Source: Ferruginibacter sp. (GTDB lineage: Bacteria > Bacteroidota > Bacteroidia > Chitinophagales > Chitinophagaceae). Taken from it: a stretch of 51,677 bases of DNA. The DNA lies in assembly GCA_014379625.1 (NCBI GenBank), contig JACMLJ010000096.1, positions 1 to 51,677 of the forward strand. The letters run 5' to 3'. Shown in pieces: positions 35,338 to 43,259 of the stretch (position 1 is its first letter; each line of letters starts with the position of its first letter). Below the pieces are notes generated by a model. It was not told the origin of the DNA. It saw nothing but the letters and a program-made list of their open reading frames with translations, and did no database searches. The translations under genes were made by a program, and so were the position numbers.

Positions 35338-37016
35338 ATATGCTTCAACTGCTTCCTGTTTAATAAATAGGTTTCCAGCTCTTTTAATCCAAAACTACTC
35401 AGGTTTCTTTCTTTTGTGAGCATTGCTTTTTGCCCAACCAGCACGCCATACTTTATATCATCAAATCCTTCAGGCGAGTGAGCGTCAGGATCAATCGAGA
35501 GCAATACATTTTTCTCCAGCGCATAATCCATATGCCGCCAATCTATGTCTAAGCGGCTGGGGTTGGCGTTTAATTCTATTACCACCTGGTTGGCCGCACA
35601 GGCATCAATAATTCTTTTGTGATCAACCGGGTAGCCCTTGCGGCTTAACAACAGTCTGCCTGTCATGTGCCCCAAAATGGTTGTATAGGGGTTTTCTATG
35701 GCATTCATTAAGCGAAACATGGCCTTTTCTTCATTCATTTTTAAATTGGAATGTATTGAAGCAATAACAAGGTCGAAAGTGGCCAAAACGTTATCAGCAT
35801 AGTCCAGGCTGCCATCATTTAAAATATCGCTTTCGATGCTTTTAAATATTTTAAATGGCGACAGTTGACTATTCAATTCGTTAATATAGTCATGCTGGGC
35901 GAATATCCGTTCCACTTCCAGCCCCTTTGCATAAAAAGCGCTCTTACTGTGGTCGCTGATTACCAGGTATTCAAACCCCTTTGCAATTGCCATTTTAGCC
36001 ATCTCTTCGATGGTACAACTGCCATCGCTCCAGTTGCTGTGACTATGTATGATGCCTTTGATATCCGTAATTTTTAACAGGGGGGGTAATGCACCCATCC
36101 GGGTGTTTTCAATTACCGCAATTGTTTCTCTTTGGCAAGCCGGTATATAATGTAAACCCGCCTGTTTAAAAATATCTTCCTCATGTACACAGGATGAATA
36201 ATCAACAGAAGGAAATAACTGTGAAAATTTTTGTGCGAATTCCATTGAACAGCCTTTCATAAAAACCAGTTCCATCATGGTCTTACTATCGCTACCGTAT
36301 AAACGAAATTTTAAACCTACTGATGCCCTGTATAAAAGGCTGGCATCATTCTTTTCTACCAACTCAAAATCTTCCACTGAGGCAAGTATATTTTCTATGT
36401 TGAGAAGGGTACTATCAATTACTATTTCCAGCTCATGAATAATTTCCAGTTGCCTTTTATACGCCCCGGTAAAAGCGATTTTATTGTCAGAAAATAATTT
36501 TATAAAAAAACTTTTTATGCCTTCATTCATTATTTCTACCTGCGAAAAAAGAAAACTTCCCTTGCTCTTTAAATAAAATTCAATTGTTTCAATTACGTTT
36601 TGTTGTGTTTTTTCTCCAAACCCTTTGTATAATTTTAACCGGTTTTCTTTGCAGGCATATAATAATTCACCGATACTTTCTATTTCCATTTCTTTCCAAA
36701 TGGTGGAGATTTTTTTTGGACCGATTCCTTTTATATTCAGCATCTCCATTACACCGGGTGGTGTTTTTTCAATTAGTTCATTCAGTACTTTCAGTTCGCC
36801 GGTGCTTAATAATTCAATTACTTTTTTGCCGGTGGATTCACCGATTCCTTTTATGCCAAATAATTTTTCGGTGGGTGTTTCGCTTAACTGCATGGGCAGT
36901 TTTTCTATAGTAAATGCGGCGGCTGCATAAGACTTTGCCTTAAAACCATTCTCATTGTGTATATCCATTAATTTGGCTAGAAGTGAGAAGGAGCCTGATA
37001 TCTGGTTATTATCCAT
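35334..37016 (-). CDS. polX: PolX-type DNA repair protein: helix-hairpin-helix, degenerate polymerase and PHP domains
   Basis: 560 residues. HhH motifs LFGIKGIGESTG (54-65) and MLNIKGIGPKK (94-104) bind DNA. The Pol beta-like palm is recognisable (GAYKR at 186-190), but the three catalytic aspartates of active PolX enzymes appear as E197, E199 and E251. The C-terminal PHP phosphoesterase (about 320-560) is intact: IHSHSNWSDG, VISDHS, ESDIL, ASIHSN, LGHMTGR, IELNANPSRLDID and DPDAHS. Expected activity is Mn-dependent 3'-5' exonuclease and AP-type processing in base excision repair; polymerization is doubtful. I start at ATG 37016; TTG 37022 is the alternative. Confidence 0.88.
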   Translation of the reverse strand: MDNNQISGSFSLLAKLMDIHNENGFKAKSYAAAAFTIEKLPMQLSETPTEKLFGIKGIGESTGKKVIELLSTGELKVLNELIEKTPPGVMEMLNIKGIGPKKISTIWKEMEIESIGELLYACKENRLKLYKGFGEKTQQNVIETIEFYLKSKGSFLFSQVEIMNEGIKSFFIKLFSDNKIAFTGAYKRQLEIIHELEIVIDSTLLNIENILASVEDFELVEKNDASLLYRASVGLKFRLYGSDSKTMMELVFMKGCSMEFAQKFSQLFPSVDYSSCVHEEDIFKQAGLHYIPACQRETIAVIENTRMGALPPLLKITDIKGIIHSHSNWSDGSCTIEEMAKMAIAKGFEYLVISDHSKSAFYAKGLEVERIFAQHDYINELNSQLSPFKIFKSIESDILNDGSLDYADNVLATFDLVIASIHSNLKMNEEKAMFRLMNAIENPYTTILGHMTGRLLLSRKGYPVDHKRIIDACAANQVVIELNANPSRLDIDWRHMDYALEKNVLLSIDPDAHSPEGFDDIKYGVLVGQKAMLTKERNLSSFGLKELETYLLNRKQLKHI

Positions 37017-37019
37017 ACT

Positions 37020-37027
37020 CAAATGTA
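37020..37027 (-). promoter_or_regulatory. -7 element of polX
   Basis: TACATTTG on the minus strand, only 3 bases before the polX ATG. It implies a leaderless or nearly leaderless transcript. Confidence 0.5.
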
Positions 37028-37131
37028 AACCGATTTTTTAAAAATATTTTTGTTATTTAACAAGGGTGGCACACAATTGAAAAACCTTAATTTATTCACG
37101 TTTGAAAAATGATTCGGGGAGCAGTGTAAAT

Positions 37132-37160
37132 AAAAAGTCCCGGCGGTAAGCCAGGACTTT
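37132..37160 (-). terminator. Terminator of the histone H1-like gene
   Basis: On the minus strand, an 11-bp stem AAAGTCCTGGC / GCCGGGACTTT (one T-G pair, loop TTACC) followed by TTTTTATTT, about 30 bases after the stop. Confidence 0.8.
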
Positions 37161-37191
37161 AGTATTCGTTTCGCTTTCAAAAAAGCAAAGC

Positions 37192-37386
37192 TTACTTCTT
37201 TTTGGGAGCAGCTTTTTTTGCAGGAGCAGCTTTCTTTGCAGGAGCAGCTTTTTTTGCAGGAGCAGCTTTTTTAGCTGGTGCAGCTTTCTTTGCAGGAGCA
37301 GCTTTTTTAGCTGGTGCAGCTTTCTTTGCAGGAGCAGCTTTCTTTGCTGGTGCAGCTTTTTTTGCAGCTTTTTTTGCAGTTGCCAT
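37192..37386 (-). CDS. Histone H1-like Lys/Ala/Pro repeat protein
   Basis: 64 residues made almost wholly of a hexapeptide: after MATAKKAAKK come eight copies of AAPAKK and a final AAPKKK. This matches the C-terminal tails of bacterial H1-like proteins (Hc1/AlgP type), which bind DNA or RNA by charge alone. There is no folded domain, so a role in nucleoid compaction is inferred from composition. At DNA level it is an 18-bp tandem repeat with alternating codon choice for Ala, hence prone to gain or lose units. It has its own terminator and lies between polX and the L27/L21 operon. Confidence 0.85.
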   Translation of the reverse strand: MATAKKAAKKAAPAKKAAPAKKAAPAKKAAPAKKAAPAKKAAPAKKAAPAKKAAPAKKAAPKKK

Positions 37387-37466
37387 GTTCTTTAAAATTT
37401 AATTGGTTAGTAAATAATATCTAAAAGTAAAAATATTTTTTTACCTGCCAAAAAAAACTTTAATGT

Positions 37467-37733
37467 CTAAGCGCTTGTTTCAACGGCATTTACAGAAATA
37501 AAACTCTTATCGCCCCTTCCTTTTTTAAATTCTACTATACCATCTGCCAATGCAAAAATGGTGAAGTCTTTTCCAAGACCAACATTTTTACCGGGATGAT
37601 AAACAGTGCCGCGCTGACGAACAATTATATTACCTGCAATGGCTGGTTGACCGCCATAAATTTTTACACCTAATCTTTTGCTTTGCGAATCGCGGCCATT
37701 CTTAACCGAGCCTTCACCTTTTTTATGTGCCAT
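37467..37733 (-). CDS. rpmA: 50S ribosomal protein L27
   Basis: 88 residues starting MAHKKGEGSVKNGRDSQSKR, with GGQPAIAGNIIVRQRGT and HPGKNVGLGKDFTIFAL, the invariant L27 sequence. The mature N-terminus reaches the peptidyl transferase centre. There is no N-terminal extension of the kind cleaved by Prp in Firmicutes. It lies 103 bases downstream of rplU, the usual operon order. Confidence 0.97.
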   Translation of the reverse strand: MAHKKGEGSVKNGRDSQSKRLGVKIYGGQPAIAGNIIVRQRGTVYHPGKNVGLGKDFTIFALADGIVEFKKGRGDKSFISVNAVETSA

Positions 37734-37836
37734 CTTAAATTAAATTTTATGTTTCGGATTTCGAATTGTGAGTGGATGATTTTTATGCAGACCGGTGAAT
37801 TGAATTGTCAGCCGTCAACAAAAACCTCCAACTTTA

Positions 37837-38142
37837 TTAAGCGATTTCAGTTACCTGTATTTTTGTATAGTGGGTACGATGTCCGTGTTTTTTGCGAAAC
37901 CCTTTTCTTCTTTTCATCTTAAAGGCGATCACTTTATCACCCTGTACAAGGTCCAGTACAATTTCGGCCTTTACGATGGCATTTACATCCGTACCAATGG
38001 CAACTGTACCTTCATTGTCGGTCATCAGCACTTCTGAAAACTCAACTTTGTCACCACGCTTACCTTCAATATGCGGTATGTACAAGCTATCGCCTGCTTT
38101 AACTTTAAACTGCTGACCTGCTATTTTTACTACTGCTAACAT
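37837..38142 (-). CDS. rplU: 50S ribosomal protein L21
   Basis: 101 residues: MLAVVKIAGQQFKVKAGDSLYIP at the start, then LDLVQGDKVIAFKMKRRKGFRKKHGHR and the terminal TKIQVTEI, all diagnostic of L21. It binds 23S rRNA domain I. It is the first gene of the rplU-rpmA operon, with a consensus -7 element 20 bases before the ATG. Confidence 0.97.
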   Translation of the reverse strand: MLAVVKIAGQQFKVKAGDSLYIPHIEGKRGDKVEFSEVLMTDNEGTVAIGTDVNAIVKAEIVLDLVQGDKVIAFKMKRRKGFRKKHGHRTHYTKIQVTEIA

Positions 38143-38162
38143 ATAACCAAAATTTAGGACGG

Positions 38163-38170
38163 CAAAGGTA
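38163..38170 (-). promoter_or_regulatory. -7 element of the rplU-rpmA operon
   Basis: TACCTTTG on the minus strand matches TAnnTTTG; 20 bases upstream of the L21 start codon. Confidence 0.6.
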
Positions 38171-38317
38171 AGGGAATTAACATCAAATTGAATAAATTAT
38201 AAGCGGGATTTTTATGAAAACAGCCAATATATTGATTTTTGCGTAGTCATTCTATATAAATTCACCTTCAAATCAGTCGAAAACACTGCCAGGCTACACT
38301 TCAGGGATAAACGTATT

Positions 38318-38325
38318 ATATTCGC
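38318..38325 (+). promoter_or_regulatory. Near-consensus -7 element of the acyltransferase gene
   Basis: TATATTCG differs from TAnnTTTG at one position and lies 8 bases before the ATG at 38334. Confidence 0.4.
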
Positions 38326-38333
38326 TTTTCAAT

Positions 38334-39110
38334 ATGAAATATTTACTTTTTGCAATACAGGGGCTTTTTTCAATATATGGTTTTGTGCTTTTTGTATTGA
38401 TAATGCTGCTGCTTTTTCCACTTGTGATCATCGCTTCATTTTTTGGAAAGATCAGGGGCGGCAATATTATTTATAATATTTGCCAGGGGTGGGCAGATGT
38501 TATCATGCTATTTTGGGGCATCCGGCACAGGAATATTTACGAAGTGCCGCATGACATTAATCAGCAATATGTGTTTATTTTTAACCACATTTCCTACATG
38601 GATATTCCTATCATTATGAAGGTGATCCGAAACCAGCATTTCAGGATATTGGGAAAATCGGAAATGGCGAAAATCCCTGTCTTTGGTTTTTTTTACAGAA
38701 ATGCAGTGGTAATGGTTGACAGGAGCAGCGCAGAAAAAAGGGCCAGGAGCGTACAAAAGTTAAAAGCAGTTATAAGGAAGGGGATATCCGTAGTGATTGC
38801 GCCGGAAGGTACATTCAATATGACAGCAAAGCCATTAAAAGAATTTTATGACGGGGCGTTTAAAATTGCAATTGAAACACAAACACCCATCAAACCCATT
38901 TTATTTTTAGACACTTATGACCGGTTGAATTACAAAAGCATTTTTACATTATCACCCGGCAGGTCAAGGGCGGTTTACCTCGAAGAAATAACTGTGAGCG
39001 GGTTAACGGTAAAGGATGTAAGCATGTTGAAAGAAAAAGTGTACAGCCTGATGGAAGAAAAATTGATAGCTTACCGGGCAAGCTGGATTAGCGTAGTTAG
39101 TAGTGGGTAG
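38334..39110 (+). CDS. 1-acyl-sn-glycerol-3-phosphate acyltransferase (PlsC family)
   Basis: 258 residues. An N-terminal hydrophobic pair (about 5-40) anchors it in the inner membrane. The acyltransferase domain shows motif I FNHISYMDIP (His and Asp of HX4D), FRILGKSEMAKIPVFG, and APEGTFN as motif III, all of the PlsC family, which acylates lysophosphatidic acid in phospholipid synthesis; related members acylate other lipids, such as ornithine lipids, so the exact acceptor is not fixed. The last codons and stop lie within a tandem heptamer array (39093-39140). Confidence 0.87.
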   Translation: MKYLLFAIQGLFSIYGFVLFVLIMLLLFPLVIIASFFGKIRGGNIIYNICQGWADVIMLFWGIRHRNIYEVPHDINQQYVFIFNHISYMDIPIIMKVIRNQHFRILGKSEMAKIPVFGFFYRNAVVMVDRSSAEKRARSVQKLKAVIRKGISVVIAPEGTFNMTAKPLKEFYDGAFKIAIETQTPIKPILFLDTYDRLNYKSIFTLSPGRSRAVYLEEITVSGLTVKDVSMLKEKVYSLMEEKLIAYRASWISVVSSG

Positions 39111-39140
39111 TTAGCAGGGAGTAGGGGAGTAGGAAGTTAG
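39093..39140. repeat. Heptamer tandem array over the end of the acyltransferase gene
   Basis: GTAGTTA GTAGTGG GTAGTTA GCAGGGA GTAGGGG AGTAGGA AGTTAG. It begins inside the last codons of the acyltransferase, supplies its stop codon and continues into the gap. Confidence 0.7.
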
Positions 39141-39214
39141 CGTTTATAATATTAAAGTAAGGGCAATAAAATCTGAAGTATATCGCAATAAAACGACAGG
39201 CAGACTACTATTTA

Positions 39215-41743
39215 ATGAATGATCAAAATCAAATACCTCTTTTCAATATTCCATCAGAGAATATGGTTAAAGCGGGCTTGTTGGATAAGCCTGCGCCGGA
39301 GCAGGCAGGCTGCTATGCCCAGGTTATCCTTCCCCTAGCATTGCCTGCCACCTATACTTATTCGGTACCATTTATTTTTATAGATAAATTAAAGCAGGGA
39401 TGCAGGGTAGAAGTGGTATTGGGGAAAAATAAACGATATGCAGGAATTGTCAAATCAATAACCACTGATGCACCGCCCTATCAAACAAAAGATATTCTGA
39501 ATATACTGGATGATGAGCCCCTGCTATTTCCCCACCAATTGACTTTATGGAAATGGATAAGTGATTATTATATGTGCAGTGAAGGGGAAGTGATGGCAGC
39601 AGCACTTCCTGCTCATTTTAAATTAAGCAGCGAAACCATTTTATTGTTCAATGAAGAATACGGGGATGATTTTAGCGGACTTGATAATGATGAGTATATG
39701 GTTGCTGAAGCGCTGCTGATAAAAAAGCAATTGAATTTAACCGAAGTGCAACTGGTATTGGACATAGCCCATGTGTACCCGGTAATAAAGAAACTGATCG
39801 ATAAAAAAGTTTGTATTGTTTGGGAGGCTTTGAGCGAACGGTACAAAACTAAAATAGAATATTTTATTTTACTGAATCCGTTGTATGACAACGAAAAGGA
39901 ATTAGGTGAATTACTGAATAACTGGAGCAAAGCGCCTAAGCAGTTGGAATTATTATTGAGTTATTTACACCTGTCCAAAAGCGAAGGAACTGTAACCCAG
40001 TCTGCCCTCTTAAAGAAATCCGGTGCAACGGTTGCGCAGTTAAAAGGTCTTGTCGACAAACAAATTGTACGCATTGAAAAGCGGAGCGTAGACAGGATCA
40101 GCACCATGCCAAAGCTTATGGAGCTTAACTTTGAATTGAGCGCCGCGCAGGTTGCGGCGCTGCAACAGGTAAGGGAAAGTTTTACAGGTTCCAATGTGTG
40201 TTTGTTGCATGGAATTACGAGCAGCGGCAAAACACAGTTGTATATTAAACTGATCGAAGAGTATTGCCAGCAGGGCAAACAGGTATTGTATCTGTTACCG
40301 GAGATCGCGCTTACAGCACAAATGATCCGTAGGTTGCAATTACATTTTGGCGGAAATATCGCCATCTATCATTCTAAATTTAATAACAACGAACGGGTGG
40401 AGTTATGGAATAAAATTAAAACAGGTGAAACCCGGATAGTGTTGGGCGCCCGCAGCGCCTTATTCCTGCCATTTAAAGACCTGGGGTTAATAGTAGTAGA
40501 TGAAGAGCATGATTCGTCCTTTAAACAGCAGGATCCGGCTCCACGGTACAATGCCAGGGACGCGGCGGTATTTTATGCTTCTCTTTTTAATGCAAAGGTT
40601 TTATTGGGTAGCGCCACACCTTCTATTGAAACATATTTTAACGCCCAAAAAGGGAAATATGGACTGGTAGAATTGAATGTGCGGTTTGGAGGGATACATT
40701 TGCCCGTCATAGAAATCATTGATACACGGAAAGTAGTGCAGAAAGGGAAAGTGATGTTGTCGCCACAATTAAAAGAGGCCATTCAAAAAACAGTTGAAAG
40801 CGGCAGGCAGGTGATTCTTTTTCAAAACCGGCGGGGCTATTCACCTTACTTAATTTGTGGCACCTGTGGTTACCTGCCCCAATGTAAAAACTGTGATGTT
40901 ACATTGACCCTGCATAAATATTCCAATAAACTTCATTGTCATTACTGCGGTACCACCTATCCTAAAATAACAGAATGCCCTGCCTGTGGCACTGTTAACT
41001 GGATGGAGAAAAATTTTGGCACCGAAAAGATCGAAGAGATGATCGAAGCAGAATTCCCAAAACTGAAAGTGGCCCGGATGGATGTAGATTCGGTAAGGGG
41101 TAAATCAGCACATGATAACCTGATCAAGTTGTTTGAGCAACAGCGTATAGACGTATTGGTGGGTACCCAGATGGTAGTCAAGGGACTTGATTTTGAAAAG
41201 GTAAGCCTGGTGGGCATTTTAGATGCGGATGGTTTATTAAGCTTCGCCGATTTTCGGGTGAATGAACGGGCATTTCAACTGATGGAGCAGGTAAGTGGTA
41301 GAGCGGGAAGAAAAGATGAACAGGGCAGGGTATTGTTACAGGCCACCCAGATTAATCATCCGGTATTGAAATTTGTCGAGCAGCATGACTATAAAAAAAT
41401 GTATGAATTTGAAATCAATAACCGCCGACAATTTTTTTATCCGCCCTTCAGCAGGATTATTGAAATTACTTTGAAGCATAAGGTAAAAGAAGTGGTAGAG
41501 GAAGCAGCGCATAAATTGGGACTGGCGTTAAAAAGAGAACTGGACAATTTTGTGGTAGGCCCGGCAGCGCCGGTAGTGGCAAGGGTCCGCAATCAATATT
41601 TGATGGAATTGTTAATTAAGTTGCCATTAGATATGAAAAAAATACAACAATATAAACAGGTGATCCGAAACCAGTTTAATTTAATACTGTCAGAAAGGCA
41701 GTTTAAAGGCGTGGTGATGATTGCTGATGTGGATGCGAATTAA
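39215..41743 (+). CDS. priA: Primosomal replication-restart helicase PriA
   Basis: 842 residues. The N-terminal DNA-fork binding domain (about 30-120) starts YAQVILPLALPATYTYSVP. The superfamily 2 helicase has Walker A GITSSGKTQLY (about 332-340), DEEH (about 428-431), GSATPS, FQNRRGYSPY and VSGRAGRKDEQGRVL. The two zinc-binding sites of the family are seen as CGTCGYLPQCKNCD and CHYCGTTYPKITECPACG (about 548-600). PriA reloads the replisome at stalled forks. It appears monocistronic. It is longer than E. coli PriA (732) because of a Bacteroidota-type insert before the helicase. Confidence 0.95.
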   Translation: MNDQNQIPLFNIPSENMVKAGLLDKPAPEQAGCYAQVILPLALPATYTYSVPFIFIDKLKQGCRVEVVLGKNKRYAGIVKSITTDAPPYQTKDILNILDDEPLLFPHQLTLWKWISDYYMCSEGEVMAAALPAHFKLSSETILLFNEEYGDDFSGLDNDEYMVAEALLIKKQLNLTEVQLVLDIAHVYPVIKKLIDKKVCIVWEALSERYKTKIEYFILLNPLYDNEKELGELLNNWSKAPKQLELLLSYLHLSKSEGTVTQSALLKKSGATVAQLKGLVDKQIVRIEKRSVDRISTMPKLMELNFELSAAQVAALQQVRESFTGSNVCLLHGITSSGKTQLYIKLIEEYCQQGKQVLYLLPEIALTAQMIRRLQLHFGGNIAIYHSKFNNNERVELWNKIKTGETRIVLGARSALFLPFKDLGLIVVDEEHDSSFKQQDPAPRYNARDAAVFYASLFNAKVLLGSATPSIETYFNAQKGKYGLVELNVRFGGIHLPVIEIIDTRKVVQKGKVMLSPQLKEAIQKTVESGRQVILFQNRRGYSPYLICGTCGYLPQCKNCDVTLTLHKYSNKLHCHYCGTTYPKITECPACGTVNWMEKNFGTEKIEEMIEAEFPKLKVARMDVDSVRGKSAHDNLIKLFEQQRIDVLVGTQMVVKGLDFEKVSLVGILDADGLLSFADFRVNERAFQLMEQVSGRAGRKDEQGRVLLQATQINHPVLKFVEQHDYKKMYEFEINNRRQFFYPPFSRIIEITLKHKVKEVVEEAAHKLGLALKRELDNFVVGPAAPVVARVRNQYLMELLIKLPLDMKKIQQYKQVIRNQFNLILSERQFKGVVMIADVDAN

Positions 41744-41790
41744 TTTGAAAATGAGAAAATGAAATGCATGTTAATTTCAGAGCATGAGTG

Positions 41791-41957
41791 CAATATTAAG
41801 GAATCAACAAGCCCTGAAAGGACGAAATAGCTGAGAGATGGGTGAAGCCCATCCTTGTATTAAATGGGTGAGCCTGTTGATTTTGCGGCATGAGGCAATA
41901 TTAAGGAATCAACAAGCCCTGAAAGGGCGAAATAGCTGAGAGATGGGTGGAGCCCAT
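41791..41957. repeat. Two 62-bp direct repeat units with internal hairpins
   Basis: Units 41791-41852 and 41896-41957 differ at only two positions; a 15-base fragment of the same sequence follows at 41959-41973. Each unit carries GCCCTGAAAGGGC (imperfect in copy 1) and a GATGGGTGRAGCCCAT hairpin. Between them, GGGTGAGCCTGTTGATT is an imperfect inverted copy of the unit's start AATCAACAAGCCC. This looks like a REP- or MITE-like dispersed intergenic element rather than a CRISPR. Confidence 0.75.
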
Positions 41958-42050
41958 TTGAAAGGGCGAAATAAATTAATGTAACAATTATCTTTTAATG
42001 TATGCGCAGTGTCGAAAATTTTAGCATTTTCACATTTTCACATTAGTATC

Positions 42051-43076
42051 ATGATCCAGGAAAATATCTCCCTTAAAAAGTATAATACATTTGGCATTAC
42101 TGCTACCGCCCGGTATTTTTCAACCTTTTCCAACCTGGATGAATTAAATGAACTACTGGAATTTAAACAACCATCAACCATCAATGATCAACCATCAACC
42201 CTGGTACTCGGTGGCGGCAGCAATCTTTTATTTACTAAAAACTTTGACGGTCTTGTTTTAAAAAATGAGCTCCTTGGGATTGAAAAAATAAACGAAGACG
42301 AATCGCATGTATTTGTTAAAGCCGGGGCAGGCGTGAACTGGCACCGGTTGGTGGTTCATTGTATCAATAATAACTGGGCGGGTATGGAAAACCTTTCGTT
42401 GATTCCTGGCAATACAGGCGCTTCACCCATGCAGAATATCGGCGCTTACGGGGTAGAAATAAAAGACGTGTTTTTTGAACTGGAAGCTTTTCACCTGGCA
42501 GAAAAAAGGTTGGTGAAATTCAATTTAAAGGAATGTGAATTTGGATACAGGGAAAGTGTTTTCAAGCGAAAATTTAAAAACCAATTCATAATTTTAAATG
42601 TTAGTTTTCGCCTCCATAAAAATCCTGTATTCCATACGGCTTACGGCGCTATTGAGCAGGAGTTGCAGGCAATGGGGGTAACCGGGTTAAGCATCCAGGC
42701 CATTTCACAGGCGGTGATCAATATACGCAGCAGTAAACTACCCAATCCTGCTGTGATCGGTAATGCCGGCAGTTTTTTTAAAAACCCCGAAATTGTAGCC
42801 GACAGTTTTGAAATATTAAAAAATAATTTCCCCCAAATAGTTGGCTATAAACTTCCCAATGGCAATATTAAACTGGCTGCCGGCTGGCTGATAGAACAGT
42901 GTGGATGGAAGGGTTACCGCAAAGGTGACGCGGGTTGCCATGCAAAGCAGGCATTGGTGCTGGTTAATTATGGCAACGCAAATGGCAGTGAAATATATTC
43001 TTTAAGTGAAGAAATCATCCATAGTGTTCAGGAAAAATTTGGAGTGGTATTGGAAAGGGAGGTGAATATCATTTAG
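42051..43076 (+). CDS. murB: UDP-N-acetylenolpyruvoylglucosamine reductase MurB
   Basis: FAD-dependent reductase forming UDP-MurNAc in peptidoglycan synthesis. 341 residues from ATG 42051 (MIQENISLKKYNTFGI); a GTG at 42009 would add 14 residues and lies in a repeat. The FAD domain shows LVLGGGSNLLF, PGNTGASPMQNIGAYGVEI and YRESVFK; the C-terminal domain GNAGSFFKNP. The catalytic residues of the E. coli-type enzyme, Ser in NAGSFF and C-terminal Glu, are present. Residues 40-50 (QPSTINDQPST) are encoded by tandem heptamers and look like an insertion before the FAD loop. Confidence 0.95.
   Translation: MIQENISLKKYNTFGITATARYFSTFSNLDELNELLEFKQPSTINDQPSTLVLGGGSNLLFTKNFDGLVLKNELLGIEKINEDESHVFVKAGAGVNWHRLVVHCINNNWAGMENLSLIPGNTGASPMQNIGAYGVEIKDVFFELEAFHLAEKRLVKFNLKECEFGYRESVFKRKFKNQFIILNVSFRLHKNPVFHTAYGAIEQELQAMGVTGLSIQAISQAVINIRSSKLPNPAVIGNAGSFFKNPEIVADSFEILKNNFPQIVGYKLPNGNIKLAAGWLIEQCGWKGYRKGDAGCHAKQALVLVNYGNANGSEIYSLSEEIIHSVQEKFGVVLEREVNII
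42168..42202. repeat. Heptamer tandem repeats inside murB
   Basis: CAACCAT CAACCAT CAATGAT CAACCAT CAACCCT: five heptamers. They encode QPSTIND-QPST with a 21-base period, so three heptamers keep the frame. Confidence 0.8.
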
Positions 43077-43086
43077 TGCAAAGTTT

Positions 43087-43142
43087 GTGAATTGTGAATC
43101 GTGAATGGTGAATGGTCAATGGTCAATGGTCAATGGTTAAAC
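43087..43142. repeat. Heptamer tandem array downstream of murB
   Basis: Eight heptamers: GTGAATT GTGAATC GTGAATG GTGAATG GTCAATG GTCAATG GTCAATG GTTAAAC, beginning 11 bases after the murB stop. Confidence 0.85.
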
Positions 43143-43259
43143 ATTCTCCATTTTCCCGGAATGCCGTTTACTTAATATTTTTTTGCTTACCTTAACGACA
43201 TTGATCTGCCCCTCACGATTTAATCCGCCACTTTATTAATGGGGTATTCACTTTAACTT

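Noticed and set aside
37202..37402. Long Ala/Phe/Gly repeat frame opposite the H1-like gene
   Set aside because: It is the antisense reading of the 18-bp repeats; the Lys/Ala/Pro frame is the recognisable protein.
41791..41957. Possible CRISPR array
   Set aside because: Only two 62-bp units with internal hairpins, no repeat-spacer regularity and no cas genes.
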